Shown here: positions 29,115 through 39,017 of the stretch, in pieces | Position numbering within the stretch: the stretch's first letter is position 1 | Layout of the letters: the number at the start of each line of letters is the position of its first letter | Origin: Bacteroidota bacterium | Lineage (GTDB): Bacteria; Bacteroidota; Bacteroidia; Flavobacteriales; Flavobacteriaceae | Assembly: GCA_029557895.1 (NCBI GenBank) | Contig: JAKQHT010000020.1 | Coordinates: 204,234-268,233, forward strand | Reading direction: 5' to 3' | Length of the DNA stretch: 64,000 bases | The notes under the pieces: model-generated | What the model saw: only the letters and a program-made list of their open reading frames with translations | The model's database searches: none | Told to the model about the DNA's origin: nothing | Position numbers and translations under genes: made by a program

Positions 29115-30114
29115 CGTTCATTACAATTTCTTTAGATGGCGTATTGCAAATAGCCACAACGGCGGGAACCAACTTGTTGACCAAACGTGCCATATGTTCA
29201 TAATCTTGTTTATCGGCTTCATCGCCCACCTGGTGGTAATGGTCGTAATTTGACAGATCACAGGAAGATATGGTATGGCTCGGCAATTTAAACACTTCAT
29301 AAAACGGATAGTTGTCCGAAGCCCGAAATAGACCATATTTTTTTGACACATCCGATGCACCGATAAGCTTCTCGCCAACATATTCATTGATTTTTTCTGC
29401 CATATTAGACAATTCATATCCGGTCAAAAACGCCACATAATCCCTATCTTTGAACGGGACACCAACCATTTCAATATTGATCACTGTATAAAGGTCGATG
29501 TTTTCTGAATGCAACTTGTTGGCCAAATGTTTTGAGCCCAAGAGCCCCATTTCCTCGGCAGAAAAAAAGGCGACCATCACACTGCGTTTGTTGTTTTTGA
29601 CTGCAGACAGGTATTTTGCCAATGCCAATACCGCACTTGTTCCTGTAGCGTTATCATTGGCCCCATTGGCAATGGAGTCGTTTCCAACTTTTTTACCAAA
29701 CCCTATATGGTCATAATGGGCCCCTATGATGACCACTTCGTTTTTGAGTTTTTCGTCATTTCCTTCAATAAATCCCACTATGTTGCATGCAGGTTTTTCT
29801 TTAACGGTAAAATGGTCTCTGTAAGTTTCAAAATAAGGTTTGATATTGTAAGTTTCCAATTTGCTTTCCAAATATTTGGCTGCCATTTCAATGCCCGGCG
29901 TACCGGTTGCCCTACCCTGCAATGCATCGGAAGTTAGATAGGAGACGGTTTCTTTCAACTCGACAGATGAAGCAGCATTTAACCCAGCTATGTCCAAAAT
30001 GGCGGTAATTGGCTCCCGTTCCGGTTTTGAAGGCTCTGTCCCTGACTTTGCAGAAGATTTACAGCCAAAAAAAAGCAAGGAAAATGCTAACGAAAATAAA
30101 AAAAGTTTCCTCAT
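29107..30114 (-). CDS. M28 family aminopeptidase, lipoprotein
   Basis: 335 residues from the ATG at 30114, chosen because it opens a lipoprotein signal peptide (MRKLFLF to LLFFGC, Cys18). The frame extends to an ATG at 30162, which would bury this signal. The zinc sites of M28 are visible: GAHYDH, NGANDNATGTS, FFSAEEMGLLGS with the catalytic Glu, and a C-terminal HQVGDE-like HQVGDEADK. It is expected to release N-terminal amino acids from peptides at the periplasmic or outer surface. Confidence 0.92.
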   Translation of the reverse strand: MRKLFLFSLAFSLLFFGCKSSAKSGTEPSKPEREPITAILDIAGLNAASSVELKETVSYLTSDALQGRATGTPGIEMAAKYLESKLETYNIKPYFETYRDHFTVKEKPACNIVGFIEGNDEKLKNEVVIIGAHYDHIGFGKKVGNDSIANGANDNATGTSAVLALAKYLSAVKNNKRSVMVAFFSAEEMGLLGSKHLANKLHSENIDLYTVINIEMVGVPFKDRDYVAFLTGYELSNMAEKINEYVGEKLIGASDVSKKYGLFRASDNYPFYEVFKLPSHTISSCDLSNYDHYHQVGDEADKQDYEHMARLVNKLVPAVVAICNTPSKEIVMNDE

Positions 30115-30146
30115 GTCTGGATTGCTTTGTTTTAAATGTTTAAAGA

Positions 30147-30173
30147 TAAAAAAATCCTGCACAAAGCAGGATT
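30147..30173 (-). terminator. intrinsic terminator after the pyruvate dehydrogenase genes
   Basis: Eight-base perfect stem (30153-30160 with 30166-30173, AATCCTGC / GCAGGATT) and a five-base loop, followed on the minus strand by seven T. It lies 22 bases after the E2 stop. Confidence 0.85.
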
Positions 30174-30195
30174 ATTATTTTCAATTATAAAATGG

Positions 30196-31809
30196 CTATA
30201 ATAGCATAGTTATCGGATTTTCGATATAGCCTTTCAAGGTCTGTAAAAACTGTGCGCCCGTAGCGCCATCAACCGTTCTGTGGTCGCAGGCAAGGCAAAG
30301 TTTCATAGTGTTGCCCACTACAATTTGGCCGTTTTTCACGACCGGTTTCTCAACAATGGCACCAACAGAAAGTATTGCAGAGTTTGGCTGGTTGATTATA
30401 GATGTAAAACTCTCGATACCAAACATTCCCAAATTGGAAATCGTAAAGGTACTTCCTTCCATTTCTTGCGGAGTCAATTTTTTGCTTCTGGCCCTGCTTG
30501 CAAAATCCTTGACGGCTGCACCTATTTGTGGCAAGCTTTGCTCATTGGCAAAGCGCACCACCGGAACGACCAACCCGTCTTCTACAGCTACGGCCACACC
30601 AATATGAACGTGGTTATTGAGGCGCATTGTATCAGCAAACCACTGCGAATTGACCTGGGGATGCTGTTTGAGGGCCAGTGCACAGGCTTTTACCACCATA
30701 TCGTTGAACGAAATCTTGGTGTTAGGGATTGCATTAAACTGTTCCCTGAAAGCTATAGCGTTGTTCATATCAAACTCAACGTTGAGGTAATAATGCGGTG
30801 CCGAAAATTTTGATTCTGCCAAACGTTTGGCAATGATTTTACGCATTTGTGAATTGGCTTTTTCCTCAAAATCTTCTTGTCCGGCAGGCACAAATTTTCC
30901 AACCGCCGATCGGTTAGCCTCGCCAGGAACAAAGTTTTCAATGTCTCTTTTAATGATTCGACCATGCTCTCCGGAACCTTTTACCCTGGCTAAATCGATA
31001 CCTTTCTCATCTGCCATTTTTTTGGCCAGAGGCGATATAAATATTCTATGGGAACTTGAAGTTGAAACCGGAACTTGTTCTGCCACTAGCTTGGTTTCTA
31101 CTTGCGTCGCAACTTTTGCAGTTTCTTGTTTGGGAGTTTCTTCGGCTTTTGGTGCTGCGGCATCAACTTTATAATTTGAGGCAATACCCGAAACATCGGT
31201 GCCTTTTGGCCCAATAATCGCAAGCAGCGCATCTACTTTGGCCGATTGGCCTTCTTGGATACCCTTATAAAGCAAGGTTCCTGATTGGAATGATTCAAAT
31301 TCCATTGTGGCTTTATCTGTCTGGATCTCGGCAAGAATGTCGCCTTCTTTAACATCATCGCCCTCGTTCTTAATCCATGTTGCCACGGTACCTTCTTCCA
31401 TCGTATCGCTCAAACGGGGCATTGTTACAACCGTGACACCTTCCGGCAATTGCCTCTTCCCATCATTTTCTATAGGTGAGGAAATTGTTTTTGTTTCTTC
31501 TTTTGATGTATTTTCTTTTTGGACTTCCTTTTTTGATGTACCACCACTGATCAATGCCGAAATATCCTCTCCTTCTTTTCCGATAATGGCCAAAAGTTGA
31601 TCGACTTTTGTGGTTTCGCCTTCTTTGACGCCGATATAAAGCAAGGTGCCTTGATGAAAGGATTCAAATTCCATAGTGGCCTTGTCTGTTTCTATTTCTG
31701 CAAGGATATCGCCTTCGTTGACCTTATCGCCAACTTTTTTCATCCATGCAGCAACAGTGCCTTCTTCCATTGTGTCGCTCAAACGCGGCATGTTTATAAT
31801 TTCTGCCAT
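30196..31809 (-). CDS. pdhC: pyruvate dehydrogenase E2, dihydrolipoamide acetyltransferase, two lipoyl domains
   Basis: 537 residues. Two lipoyl domains (about 1-77 and 127-203) each carry the lipoylated lysine in TDKATMEFES. A short peripheral-subunit-binding domain follows (ISPLAKKMADEKGIDL, GSGEHGRI), then the catalytic acetyltransferase core with DHRTVDGA near the C-terminus. It transfers the acetyl group to CoA in the pyruvate dehydrogenase complex. E1-alpha lies three bases upstream; E1-beta and E3 are not in the window. Confidence 0.96.
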   Translation of the reverse strand: MAEIINMPRLSDTMEEGTVAAWMKKVGDKVNEGDILAEIETDKATMEFESFHQGTLLYIGVKEGETTKVDQLLAIIGKEGEDISALISGGTSKKEVQKENTSKEETKTISSPIENDGKRQLPEGVTVVTMPRLSDTMEEGTVATWIKNEGDDVKEGDILAEIQTDKATMEFESFQSGTLLYKGIQEGQSAKVDALLAIIGPKGTDVSGIASNYKVDAAAPKAEETPKQETAKVATQVETKLVAEQVPVSTSSSHRIFISPLAKKMADEKGIDLARVKGSGEHGRIIKRDIENFVPGEANRSAVGKFVPAGQEDFEEKANSQMRKIIAKRLAESKFSAPHYYLNVEFDMNNAIAFREQFNAIPNTKISFNDMVVKACALALKQHPQVNSQWFADTMRLNNHVHIGVAVAVEDGLVVPVVRFANEQSLPQIGAAVKDFASRARSKKLTPQEMEGSTFTISNLGMFGIESFTSIINQPNSAILSVGAIVEKPVVKNGQIVVGNTMKLCLACDHRTVDGATGAQFLQTLKGYIENPITMLL

Positions 31810-31812
31810 AGC

Positions 31813-32811
31813 TTAGAGTTTGTGTTGTATAAATGGATAATCCTTTTGTTCGTAAACCACATCGTACATGACGTTCTTTTCGGGAAATGGCGACTCTTCG
31901 GCAAATTTCTCGCATTCGGCCACTAAATCTCTAACACGTTGGTCTATCACTTCAATCTCTGGTTCGGTCACGTTGTATTCACTGGTCAAAATATCTTTAA
32001 CCTGTATGATAGGGTCAATTTTTTGGTATTCGGCCACTTCTTCTTTGGTACGGTAATGCTGGGCATCACTCATGGAATGGCCTCTATACCTATATGTTTT
32101 CATTTCAAGGAACGTTGGTCCCTCGCCACGGCGTGCTCTTTGGATCGCTTCATCAAAAGCCTCTGCTACTTTCACAGGATTCATACCGTCCACGGGGCCA
32201 CAAGGCATCTCATAGCCCAATCCAAGTTTCCAGACATCGGTATGGTTGGCGGTTCGTTCTACCGATGTTCCCATGGCATAACCGTTGTTCTCGCAGACAT
32301 AGACAACTGGCAGTTTCCATAGCATGGCCAGGTTAAACGATTCGTGCAGCGAACCTTGTCGTGCAGCACCGTCTCCAAAACAGCAAATGGTCACGGCGTC
32401 GCTCCCGTGGTATTTATCTCCAAATGCCATACCTGTGCCCAAAGGGATCTGCCCACCGACAATGCCGTGGCCACCATAAAAACGGTGTTCTTTAGAAAAA
32501 ATGTGCATGGAGCCACCAAGCCCTTGTGAAGTACCTGTGCCCTTACCATACAGTTCAGCCATGACACGTTTTGGATCTTCTCCCATCCCTATGGGCTGTA
32601 CGTGGTTGCGGTATGCGGTAATCATTTTGTCCTTGGTAAGGTCCATAGCGTGCAGTGCGCCGGCAAGTATTGCTTCCTGTCCATTGTATAAATGGAGAAA
32701 TCCCCTGACTTTCTGTTGGATATAAACGGCTGCAAGCTTGTCTTCAAACTTTCGCCAGAACTGCATGTCCTCGTACCACTTCAGGTAAACTTCTTTTGTT
32801 ATTTTTTGCAT
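31813..32811 (-). CDS. pdhA: pyruvate dehydrogenase E1 component, alpha subunit
   Basis: 332 residues. It has the thiamine-diphosphate motif GDGAARQGSLHES and ending in ENNGYAMGTS, with the phosphorylation-loop-like YRYRGHSMSD characteristic of E1-alpha. It decarboxylates pyruvate with the beta subunit, which must be encoded elsewhere. The gene is the first of a two-gene unit with E2 (three-base gap), closed by the terminator at 30147. Confidence 0.96.
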   Translation of the reverse strand: MQKITKEVYLKWYEDMQFWRKFEDKLAAVYIQQKVRGFLHLYNGQEAILAGALHAMDLTKDKMITAYRNHVQPIGMGEDPKRVMAELYGKGTGTSQGLGGSMHIFSKEHRFYGGHGIVGGQIPLGTGMAFGDKYHGSDAVTICCFGDGAARQGSLHESFNLAMLWKLPVVYVCENNGYAMGTSVERTANHTDVWKLGLGYEMPCGPVDGMNPVKVAEAFDEAIQRARRGEGPTFLEMKTYRYRGHSMSDAQHYRTKEEVAEYQKIDPIIQVKDILTSEYNVTEPEIEVIDQRVRDLVAECEKFAEESPFPEKNVMYDVVYEQKDYPFIQHKL

Positions 32812-32968
32812 TTGTCAATTGTTATAAATAAAAATAGCACTCGACCATTTTGAATTATTAAACATTCTTCGATGAGACACCAATCTAAAATTGGCATAAG
32901 CGAACAACAAAAATAATACTTTAAGTACGAATGGAAAAACGCTATATCGTAAAATTTAAACGAAATCG

Positions 32969-33451
32969 TTATAGAAAAGACTTATCGAACATCAATGGCA
33001 ACAGATTGGCCAAAGATTTTGATTTTATGACTTTGCCTGTTTCGCCCATAAAGTAAATTTCAATTGGCGCTACCTGCTTGATTTCATATTCTGCGATAGA
33101 TTGGCGACAAGCACCGCAAGGGGGAATTGGCGATGAGGTTTCAGAAAGATTTGAACCCGCAATTATGGCCATCCTTATTATTTTGGCTTGGGGAAATTGT
33201 GCCCCGGCATAAAATATGGCCGTGCGCTCGGCACATAACCCGGATGGATAGGACGCATTTTCTTGATTGCTCCCTGTTACGACCTGGCCATTATCGAGCA
33301 GCAGTGCGGCGCCGACCGAAAAATTCGAGTAAGGGGCATAAGCTTTTAAGCGCGCCTGTTTGGCGTTTTCCATTAGAGATGCTGCTTCTGCGGGGAGCTC
33401 GTCTATGTTATCAAAGACTTGCAAAATGGTTTCTACTTTGACTGTTTTCAT
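32969..33451 (-). CDS. cdd: cytidine deaminase
   Basis: 160 residues from the ATG at 33451; the frame extends 11 codons upstream, but MKTVKVETI fits the family. The zinc site is CAERTA with catalytic Glu and PCGACRQ, as in the small tetrameric type. It deaminates cytidine and deoxycytidine to uridines in pyrimidine salvage. It lies between porV and pdhA on the same strand, separated from porV by a terminator. Confidence 0.94.
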   Translation of the reverse strand: MKTVKVETILQVFDNIDELPAEAASLMENAKQARLKAYAPYSNFSVGAALLLDNGQVVTGSNQENASYPSGLCAERTAIFYAGAQFPQAKIIRMAIIAGSNLSETSSPIPPCGACRQSIAEYEIKQVAPIEIYFMGETGKVIKSKSLANLLPLMFDKSFL

Positions 33452-33485
33452 TTTTGGACCGGTAACTAAAACCCTTATAGACAAA

Positions 33486-33520
33486 AAAAACTATTGTTTT
33501 GGATAAAAACAATAGTTTTT
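33486..33520 (-). terminator. intrinsic terminator between porV and cdd
   Basis: Perfect 15-base stem (33486-33500 with 33506-33520, core CTATTGTTTT / AAAACAATAG) and five-base loop GGATA, with an A-run on the left that gives a T-run on the minus strand. It follows the porV stop by 23 bases. Confidence 0.88.
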
Positions 33521-33542
33521 TGGATATTTTACTTTGTCGATT

Positions 33543-34784
33543 CTAATATTCACTGTATTCGCCATCGCCAAAATTGAAGGTGAGCGAAAATCTCAACGTT
33601 CCTTCCAATGGGCTTTGTACCTTTGAGGCCGAGAACAGATAAGACATATCGATGTTGATGGTGGTATATTTGAATCCGGCACCAAGGGCGAAGAACTTCC
33701 TTGCGCCTTTATCCTCACTCTCATTAAAGTAGCCCGCCCTCAAGGCAAATGAGTCTTGATAGCGGTACTCTGCGCCAAGTGCCCAAGTAAATTCTTTCAG
33801 CTCTTCACTGAACCCACCAGGAGCATCTCCAAACGATTGAAATATACCTTTGATAAAGCTTACGTCATTGGATTGGCCAGAAATGATATAGTTGTCCTGC
33901 TGACTAACAATTTCGTCTTCATCTGATTGAAAGCCCGGAGTTTGCCCGCTTTCGTTGTAAACAATTTTCTTTCCTAAAATAGGTGGCGTAGGTACCAAAA
34001 GCTTGGTCACTTCGGCTGTTAGGGCAAGGGTATTGTAATCATCAAATATAAAATCGAAACCACCGCCCAAACGCAATGTTGTGGGCAAGAAATTTTCTCT
34101 TCCCCCTTCATCGTATTTGATGGTCGGGCCCAAGTTTTGTATGGCAAACCCCAAACGTGTCCTTCCGTTAAAGCTGTCATAAGCATTCTCCTCGCTCTGG
34201 TAATACCCGGAAATATCGACACCAATAGAACTTGCTGCCTTTGCAGTAGAATTGTTCGTTGCCTGAATCCTCAAATCCGATCTTAAATATCTCAAACCTA
34301 CCGCCATCGAGAATTGGTCTGCCAAGCGCAAGGAATACGAAGCGTCAAATGTGAGTTCGTTCGGTTTTTCGAGGATGCCAAGGTCGTCTTCATACTCTCG
34401 GATTTCAATCTCACCTAGACTAAAATATTTAAAGCTTACCCCGAGGGCGCTTCGATCGTTCAATCGGTTGAAATAAGTAACATTTCCAAGGAAGATATCA
34501 TTGACCAATTTGCTCAAATACGGTGTGTAGCTCACCCCAATACCTGATTTTGCCAAGGAAAACGCATATTTTGATTGGTTCCATTGTTGTGAGTGTGCAT
34601 CTGCTGATGTTGCCACACCCATATCGCCCATCCCTGCGGCTCTAGCATCCGAAGCAATCAACAAGAATGGAACTCCTGTGGTAATCACCCTTGAATCAAC
34701 CGAATTGGGAATAATAACTGTTTCTTGGGATATTGCTGCATTGCAAATTGACAATGTAAAAAGGGCTAAAACGTATTTTTTCAT
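33543..34784 (-). CDS. porV: type IX secretion system outer-membrane protein PorV
   Basis: 413 residues. A signal peptide (ending NAAISQ) precedes a 14-strand FadL-type barrel. The diagnostic N-terminal stretch is present: PFLLIASDARAAGMGDMG and SADAHSQQWN. PorV is the shuttle that takes T9SS cargo from the translocon to the attachment complex where PorU cleaves the sorting domain. It follows porU by 62 bases on the same strand, the usual order in Flavobacteriia. Confidence 0.96.
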   Translation of the reverse strand: MKKYVLALFTLSICNAAISQETVIIPNSVDSRVITTGVPFLLIASDARAAGMGDMGVATSADAHSQQWNQSKYAFSLAKSGIGVSYTPYLSKLVNDIFLGNVTYFNRLNDRSALGVSFKYFSLGEIEIREYEDDLGILEKPNELTFDASYSLRLADQFSMAVGLRYLRSDLRIQATNNSTAKAASSIGVDISGYYQSEENAYDSFNGRTRLGFAIQNLGPTIKYDEGGRENFLPTTLRLGGGFDFIFDDYNTLALTAEVTKLLVPTPPILGKKIVYNESGQTPGFQSDEDEIVSQQDNYIISGQSNDVSFIKGIFQSFGDAPGGFSEELKEFTWALGAEYRYQDSFALRAGYFNESEDKGARKFFALGAGFKYTTINIDMSYLFSASKVQSPLEGTLRFSLTFNFGDGEYSEY

Positions 34785-34846
34785 AAATTTTTGTTGGTTC
34801 CGTCAGTAGCTTTTACCACCGATTGATTAAGCAAATATAAATCTTT

Positions 34847-37800
34847 TTATAGTATTACAAGTTTTTCAATTTTCTCCACCTGTTTGTTGAGCTGGTTAGA
34901 GCGGACTTTTAGTTTGTAAACATATACGCCCTTTCCAATTTTATCACCAAAATCATCGCGACCGTCCCAGACAATATCTCTTGACAAGCTGGATGCACCT
35001 TGGTTACAACACTCTCCTGTTCCGGTCTGCCCGTTCAATGTTCTGACAAGCTTGCCCGAAACGGTGAATATTTGAATAGAAACGTCCAAAGGTTGTGAAC
35101 TATTGTGGTTGAACCAAAATTCAGTGTAATTTATAAACGGATTTGGATAATTGAGCACGTTCTCGATGACCAATTCGTCCTTGCCGTTATGCACTACAAA
35201 TTGGATTTCGGCCGTTGAGGAGTTGTTATAAACGTCCCACGCCTTGAGGGTCAGCGTGTGCAGTCCCGGTTCCAAATCGCGGAACGCATAACTCACCTGT
35301 CCATTCTGGTAATCGTCCACATTTGCTTCGTAATAATCATTGAGCACAAACGGATTGGTTTCGTCACCGTCAATAATAGCTACTATGTCATGGCCAATGC
35401 CACTTGCCGTATTGATGCCGTTATCGTCCTGGAGCTTTGCCAAAAGTGTTGGGGACTCGTTGGTAATGCCACCACTGACAAAACTCTCATCGTTCATAAA
35501 CAGTTTGATGACCGGTCCAATGTTGTCTTCTGCAGCATTGGGGTTTATTCCCCCGACCTGTATGTCGAAACTTGCGCCTGTTTTGTCCATTAAAGGGTTG
35601 TCTGTCTTGGCATAAAAACTCACTTTCCCAGTCCCTACAGGCACGCCGATATCTCTTGGTACGACAAATTCAAAATCAAAAAGGCCATTATTGACTGTAG
35701 CCTGACCAATGAAAATCTTTTCGCCGAGCATTTCAAAATCCATAATGATCAACTGCCCTCCGGAACTTATCCCGTCATTTCCCAAAGTAGAGCGCTGAAG
35801 ATTCTTGTCAAATACCGTTGTGGAAAGCACACCGTTGAACCCTGTCATCAAATTGCCTGATTCGTCAACAATTTCTCCCGAAAGCTTCACTTTACCCAAT
35901 GCTTGCAACACGTCATTACCGGAACCTATTGGCTGGTCATTGATTTTTGTTAGCCGTATGTTTGGTTTGGCAATGGCCAACTTCAAAGCTGGGTCACCAA
36001 TGTAGAATACCACTTCTTTTTGATTTGAAATCGAAGGGTCATTCTTGGTGCGCCTCAATGCCTCTGCCGCAGAAACATAATCATCGGAACCGAAGGCGAA
36101 CAATTGCCCTGTCAACACCCTATTGAAAGTAACCCCAACTGGTAAAAAGATAGATCTTGTGGTTGTTATCAGCGAAATAGAACCGCCCTCCTTGTTCCAA
36201 TAAACATACTCACCGGCGGTTGGCCTATTTGGATTGTCAAACTTTGTAAACTCACAAGTAACGGTTATAAAGCAATTGTACTTACAGTAGTTACGCAAAT
36301 TTTGGGCATCAACCTTGGTAAAGATAAACTCATGGGCAAGACCATCCTCTCCCCCATGCCCAAAATAATTGACGGCTATGGCACCTACTTCAATGGCATC
36401 TTTGAAGGCTTTGTTAACTTTTGGGTATCGATGCCCGCTTGATGTAGCTTCCTGTTCATATGCATCACAAAATATTTTGACCGAATTGATAAAAGGTTTG
36501 TATTGCGATACATTATCGGCCAATTGGTTAGAGGTATTTTGCAATTGCGCCTCATTTGCCGAACCAAGATCGTCTGAAACTACCACAAAGTTATTTCTCC
36601 AACTGCCATAGGACCCTGTTTGATGGTATAGTGCTATTTTGTCCACAAGTTCTTTAGCTCGTTGAGGAGTGTCGGCCAATATCCTTCCAACGGCGATATC
36701 GAGCTTGTCGGAGCTTGTCATTTCGCCTTCGTTTTCATCCATTGCACCATAAAAATCATCAGAGATGTAAGATCCTGTAAGGCTGAAACTCTCATAGGAA
36801 TACCAAGACGGTACAATATTGGTATTGTTGGGGATCCTGTTTTTGTAATCATAGGAGGCGTCGCCAAATAGACACAGGTATTTGATGCGCTTATCTGGCG
36901 CACTGGCATTGTAATACACATAGCGAACCATGTTCCGTATGGCGGCAACGTCCTGTTGTCCGGAACTAAATTCTGTATAGATGTCCTTTAAATCCAAAAC
37001 CTTGACGTTGAGACCATATTGATCACGGTTGATCTGCGCCAAACGTTCCGCTTGCGACAGGTATGCGGTTGCTGTTACGATGATGTAATCCACATCTTCA
37101 AACTGCCCTTGGGCATTTTTAAAGATCGTTCCTTTGATGTTTTGGTTGTTGACCGTGGCATTGCTCTCGCGTAGCGGCTCATAGAAATCTGATGGGGTAA
37201 CCGCCAAGTAGGTGCGTTTACTTCCCGCTTGCGCCTTAAAGGCAAAAGAAGCCGCTCGATCAACGTTCAAAGCACTTGTAACGTCATACTTATCGGTAAT
37301 ATCCCAAACCTCGGACATGTTTGCGGCATTGGCAATTCTGTATTCAACAATACCTGAAGCAGTCACAACCGATTTGTTGTGAAAGAAAAATTGACGCCCT
37401 CCGAACTTCAGTTCTCGCGTGGCTTCAATGGCCAAATAGTCTAGGTATGCCAAAGACGATGGATTTCCGTTGTTGTTGTAAATCAATGTCGTGCTAACAT
37501 TTGGCGAGGCAAGATTCACATTTCCAGTAAATGCACCGCCGGTCCCAACGGAATTGTCTCCAAAAGGATTCAATGTAAATGAAGTTAAATCTGTTCCGTT
37601 GAGCTTTACATTCATCGTGGTCGATACCTCTGCGGTGGCTCCGACCAAAACTTTGAAAAATGCCGGTTCTGATGCCACAAGGTCAGGAAAGGTAAATTCA
37701 AAGGTTTTTTGGTTTTCATAATCAAAACGGTCGCCAAACCAACGCCTCCCGATATTGCCCAAATTGTAAGCATCTACCTCATGGTATTGGTAGTCTTGAA

Positions 37801-38695
37801 AGGTAGTGACCACCATATCGGGATTCGCATCGGGTTGCGGCATTGACTGGATGCGCTTGCCATACCCGCCCCCAATGTTTATGTAATAGTATGAACGATT
37901 GGTATAGGGGTTCAAATGAGTATTCACATTGGGTTTGTCTATGTTTCCCTTTGGTCCTTCCGCATAGAAGAGGATATAATCGCCGTCATTGAAGGCACCG
38001 TCCTCTTCTCCTACAAATTTTATGGCATTTTCTGTAAGGTCATAAGGGTATGGATCCGAATTGGCAAAGGGCAACATAGCACCACCATTACCATAGACTT
38101 TGATGGTTCTTGGATCAACATCCGTATTGGCCCCCAAGCCTCTAATAAAATTCTTGGACAATCGGTAAACTCCGGATTTTTCGACATAAAACCGATACCA
38201 ATTTCCCGAATTCAAAACTGAATTGGTAATGCTGGGCGGTAAAGCTGCTGCGTTTGCCCTACTTGAAGCAGGCGCATAGTTTACCGTAAAGGACATAATT
38301 TTTTTCAGGACACCATTGTCATTGACAATGGGGGTAATCTTCAACAACACGCTCACACGACCCCTGTCAACAGCATTCTTCAAAATCAGCTTTGGGACAG
38401 TAGGCACTGTGGCCAACGGCAAATCCTTAAGGTTGGTACCACCCAATGCTTCATAAACTACATTTTCCAAAGTTGCCGATGCCTCGTTGATCGCAAAACC
38501 GGATTCCCATTCATCAAAATAGAATAATCCCTGATCATTGTATTCCATATGGCGTTCATCAAATGCGGGCAACTCTACACTAAAGCGGCCTGCCTGATAA
38601 ACTTTATATCCCTCCCAAGTTATTTCCACCTTTTTTTGTTGCGGATATATATATAGGTGTACCAAAACAATACTAAACAATAGGAATTTTTTCAT
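34847..38695 (-). CDS. porU: type IX secretion system sortase PorU (C25 family)
   Basis: 1282 residues from the ATG at 38695; a TTG immediately before it is also in frame. A signal peptide is followed by an N-terminal beta domain, then the gingipain-like C25 domain with catalytic His780 (YFGHGGEDG) and Cys814 (VTCEFTKFD). The C-terminal region is immunoglobulin-like and itself ends in a sorting-domain-like sequence (NYPNPF, GKGVYVYKLKV). PorU removes the C-terminal sorting signal from cargo at the cell surface. It probably heads a porU-porV unit. Confidence 0.96.
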   Translation of the reverse strand: MKKFLLFSIVLVHLYIYPQQKKVEITWEGYKVYQAGRFSVELPAFDERHMEYNDQGLFYFDEWESGFAINEASATLENVVYEALGGTNLKDLPLATVPTVPKLILKNAVDRGRVSVLLKITPIVNDNGVLKKIMSFTVNYAPASSRANAAALPPSITNSVLNSGNWYRFYVEKSGVYRLSKNFIRGLGANTDVDPRTIKVYGNGGAMLPFANSDPYPYDLTENAIKFVGEEDGAFNDGDYILFYAEGPKGNIDKPNVNTHLNPYTNRSYYYINIGGGYGKRIQSMPQPDANPDMVVTTFQDYQYHEVDAYNLGNIGRRWFGDRFDYENQKTFEFTFPDLVASEPAFFKVLVGATAEVSTTMNVKLNGTDLTSFTLNPFGDNSVGTGGAFTGNVNLASPNVSTTLIYNNNGNPSSLAYLDYLAIEATRELKFGGRQFFFHNKSVVTASGIVEYRIANAANMSEVWDITDKYDVTSALNVDRAASFAFKAQAGSKRTYLAVTPSDFYEPLRESNATVNNQNIKGTIFKNAQGQFEDVDYIIVTATAYLSQAERLAQINRDQYGLNVKVLDLKDIYTEFSSGQQDVAAIRNMVRYVYYNASAPDKRIKYLCLFGDASYDYKNRIPNNTNIVPSWYSYESFSLTGSYISDDFYGAMDENEGEMTSSDKLDIAVGRILADTPQRAKELVDKIALYHQTGSYGSWRNNFVVVSDDLGSANEAQLQNTSNQLADNVSQYKPFINSVKIFCDAYEQEATSSGHRYPKVNKAFKDAIEVGAIAVNYFGHGGEDGLAHEFIFTKVDAQNLRNYCKYNCFITVTCEFTKFDNPNRPTAGEYVYWNKEGGSISLITTTRSIFLPVGVTFNRVLTGQLFAFGSDDYVSAAEALRRTKNDPSISNQKEVVFYIGDPALKLAIAKPNIRLTKINDQPIGSGNDVLQALGKVKLSGEIVDESGNLMTGFNGVLSTTVFDKNLQRSTLGNDGISSGGQLIIMDFEMLGEKIFIGQATVNNGLFDFEFVVPRDIGVPVGTGKVSFYAKTDNPLMDKTGASFDIQVGGINPNAAEDNIGPVIKLFMNDESFVSGGITNESPTLLAKLQDDNGINTASGIGHDIVAIIDGDETNPFVLNDYYEANVDDYQNGQVSYAFRDLEPGLHTLTLKAWDVYNNSSTAEIQFVVHNGKDELVIENVLNYPNPFINYTEFWFNHNSSQPLDVSIQIFTVSGKLVRTLNGQTGTGECCNQGASSLSRDIVWDGRDDFGDKIGKGVYVYKLKVRSNQLNKQVEKIEKLVIL

Positions 38696-38727
38696 CAAAA
38701 CATTAGTTATTAAGCATAGGAAAGCTA

Positions 38728-38735
38728 CAAAATTA
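38728..38735 (-). promoter_or_regulatory. -7 element upstream of porU
   Basis: Reads TAATTTTG on the minus strand, a perfect match to TAnnTTTG, 32 bases before the ATG. CTG at 20 bases or TTG at 23 bases further upstream could serve as the -33 element. Confidence 0.5.
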
Positions 38736-38954
38736 AGTATTAAAACATCATTTTACAGCAATTTGCACATCAAAAATACTAACGTCGGATAAATGTCGTT
38801 AGTATTGAACGGTATCTGTTTTTGTCCAAACACCAATGCAATAATCAAGGTATCCGAACGTTATATGAAAGGTCAATAACATCGATAAAATGATTAAAAA
38901 TCCGTTGTAATGCTCAAAAAAATGGATGAAATGCATTTTTTTTCAAGAATTTTG

Positions 38955-38983
38955 TTGTGGATATAACTATAATTACTATATTG
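38955..38983 (+). promoter_or_regulatory. probable gldJ promoter
   Basis: TTG (38955-38957), 19 bases, then TATATTG (38977-38983), close to the Bacteroidota TTG / TAnnTTTG pattern. The leader to the gldJ ATG would be about 30 bases. Confidence 0.5.
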
Positions 38984-39017
38984 CGTCACTAAAATTTAAC
39001 TTACTTACATAAAAAGT

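Larger units (their letters stand above)
38696..39017. other. divergent intergenic region between porU and gldJ
   Basis: About 320 bases without a gene. It carries one promoter-like element for each direction (listed separately). An inverted-repeat-like phrase, CTAACG TCGGATAAATGT CGTTAG at 38779-38802, lies near the middle and could be an operator or simply chance. Confidence 0.4.

Noticed and set aside
30280..30813. 177-codon plus-strand frame opposite the E2 gene
   Set aside because: Shadow of the catalytic core; no support.
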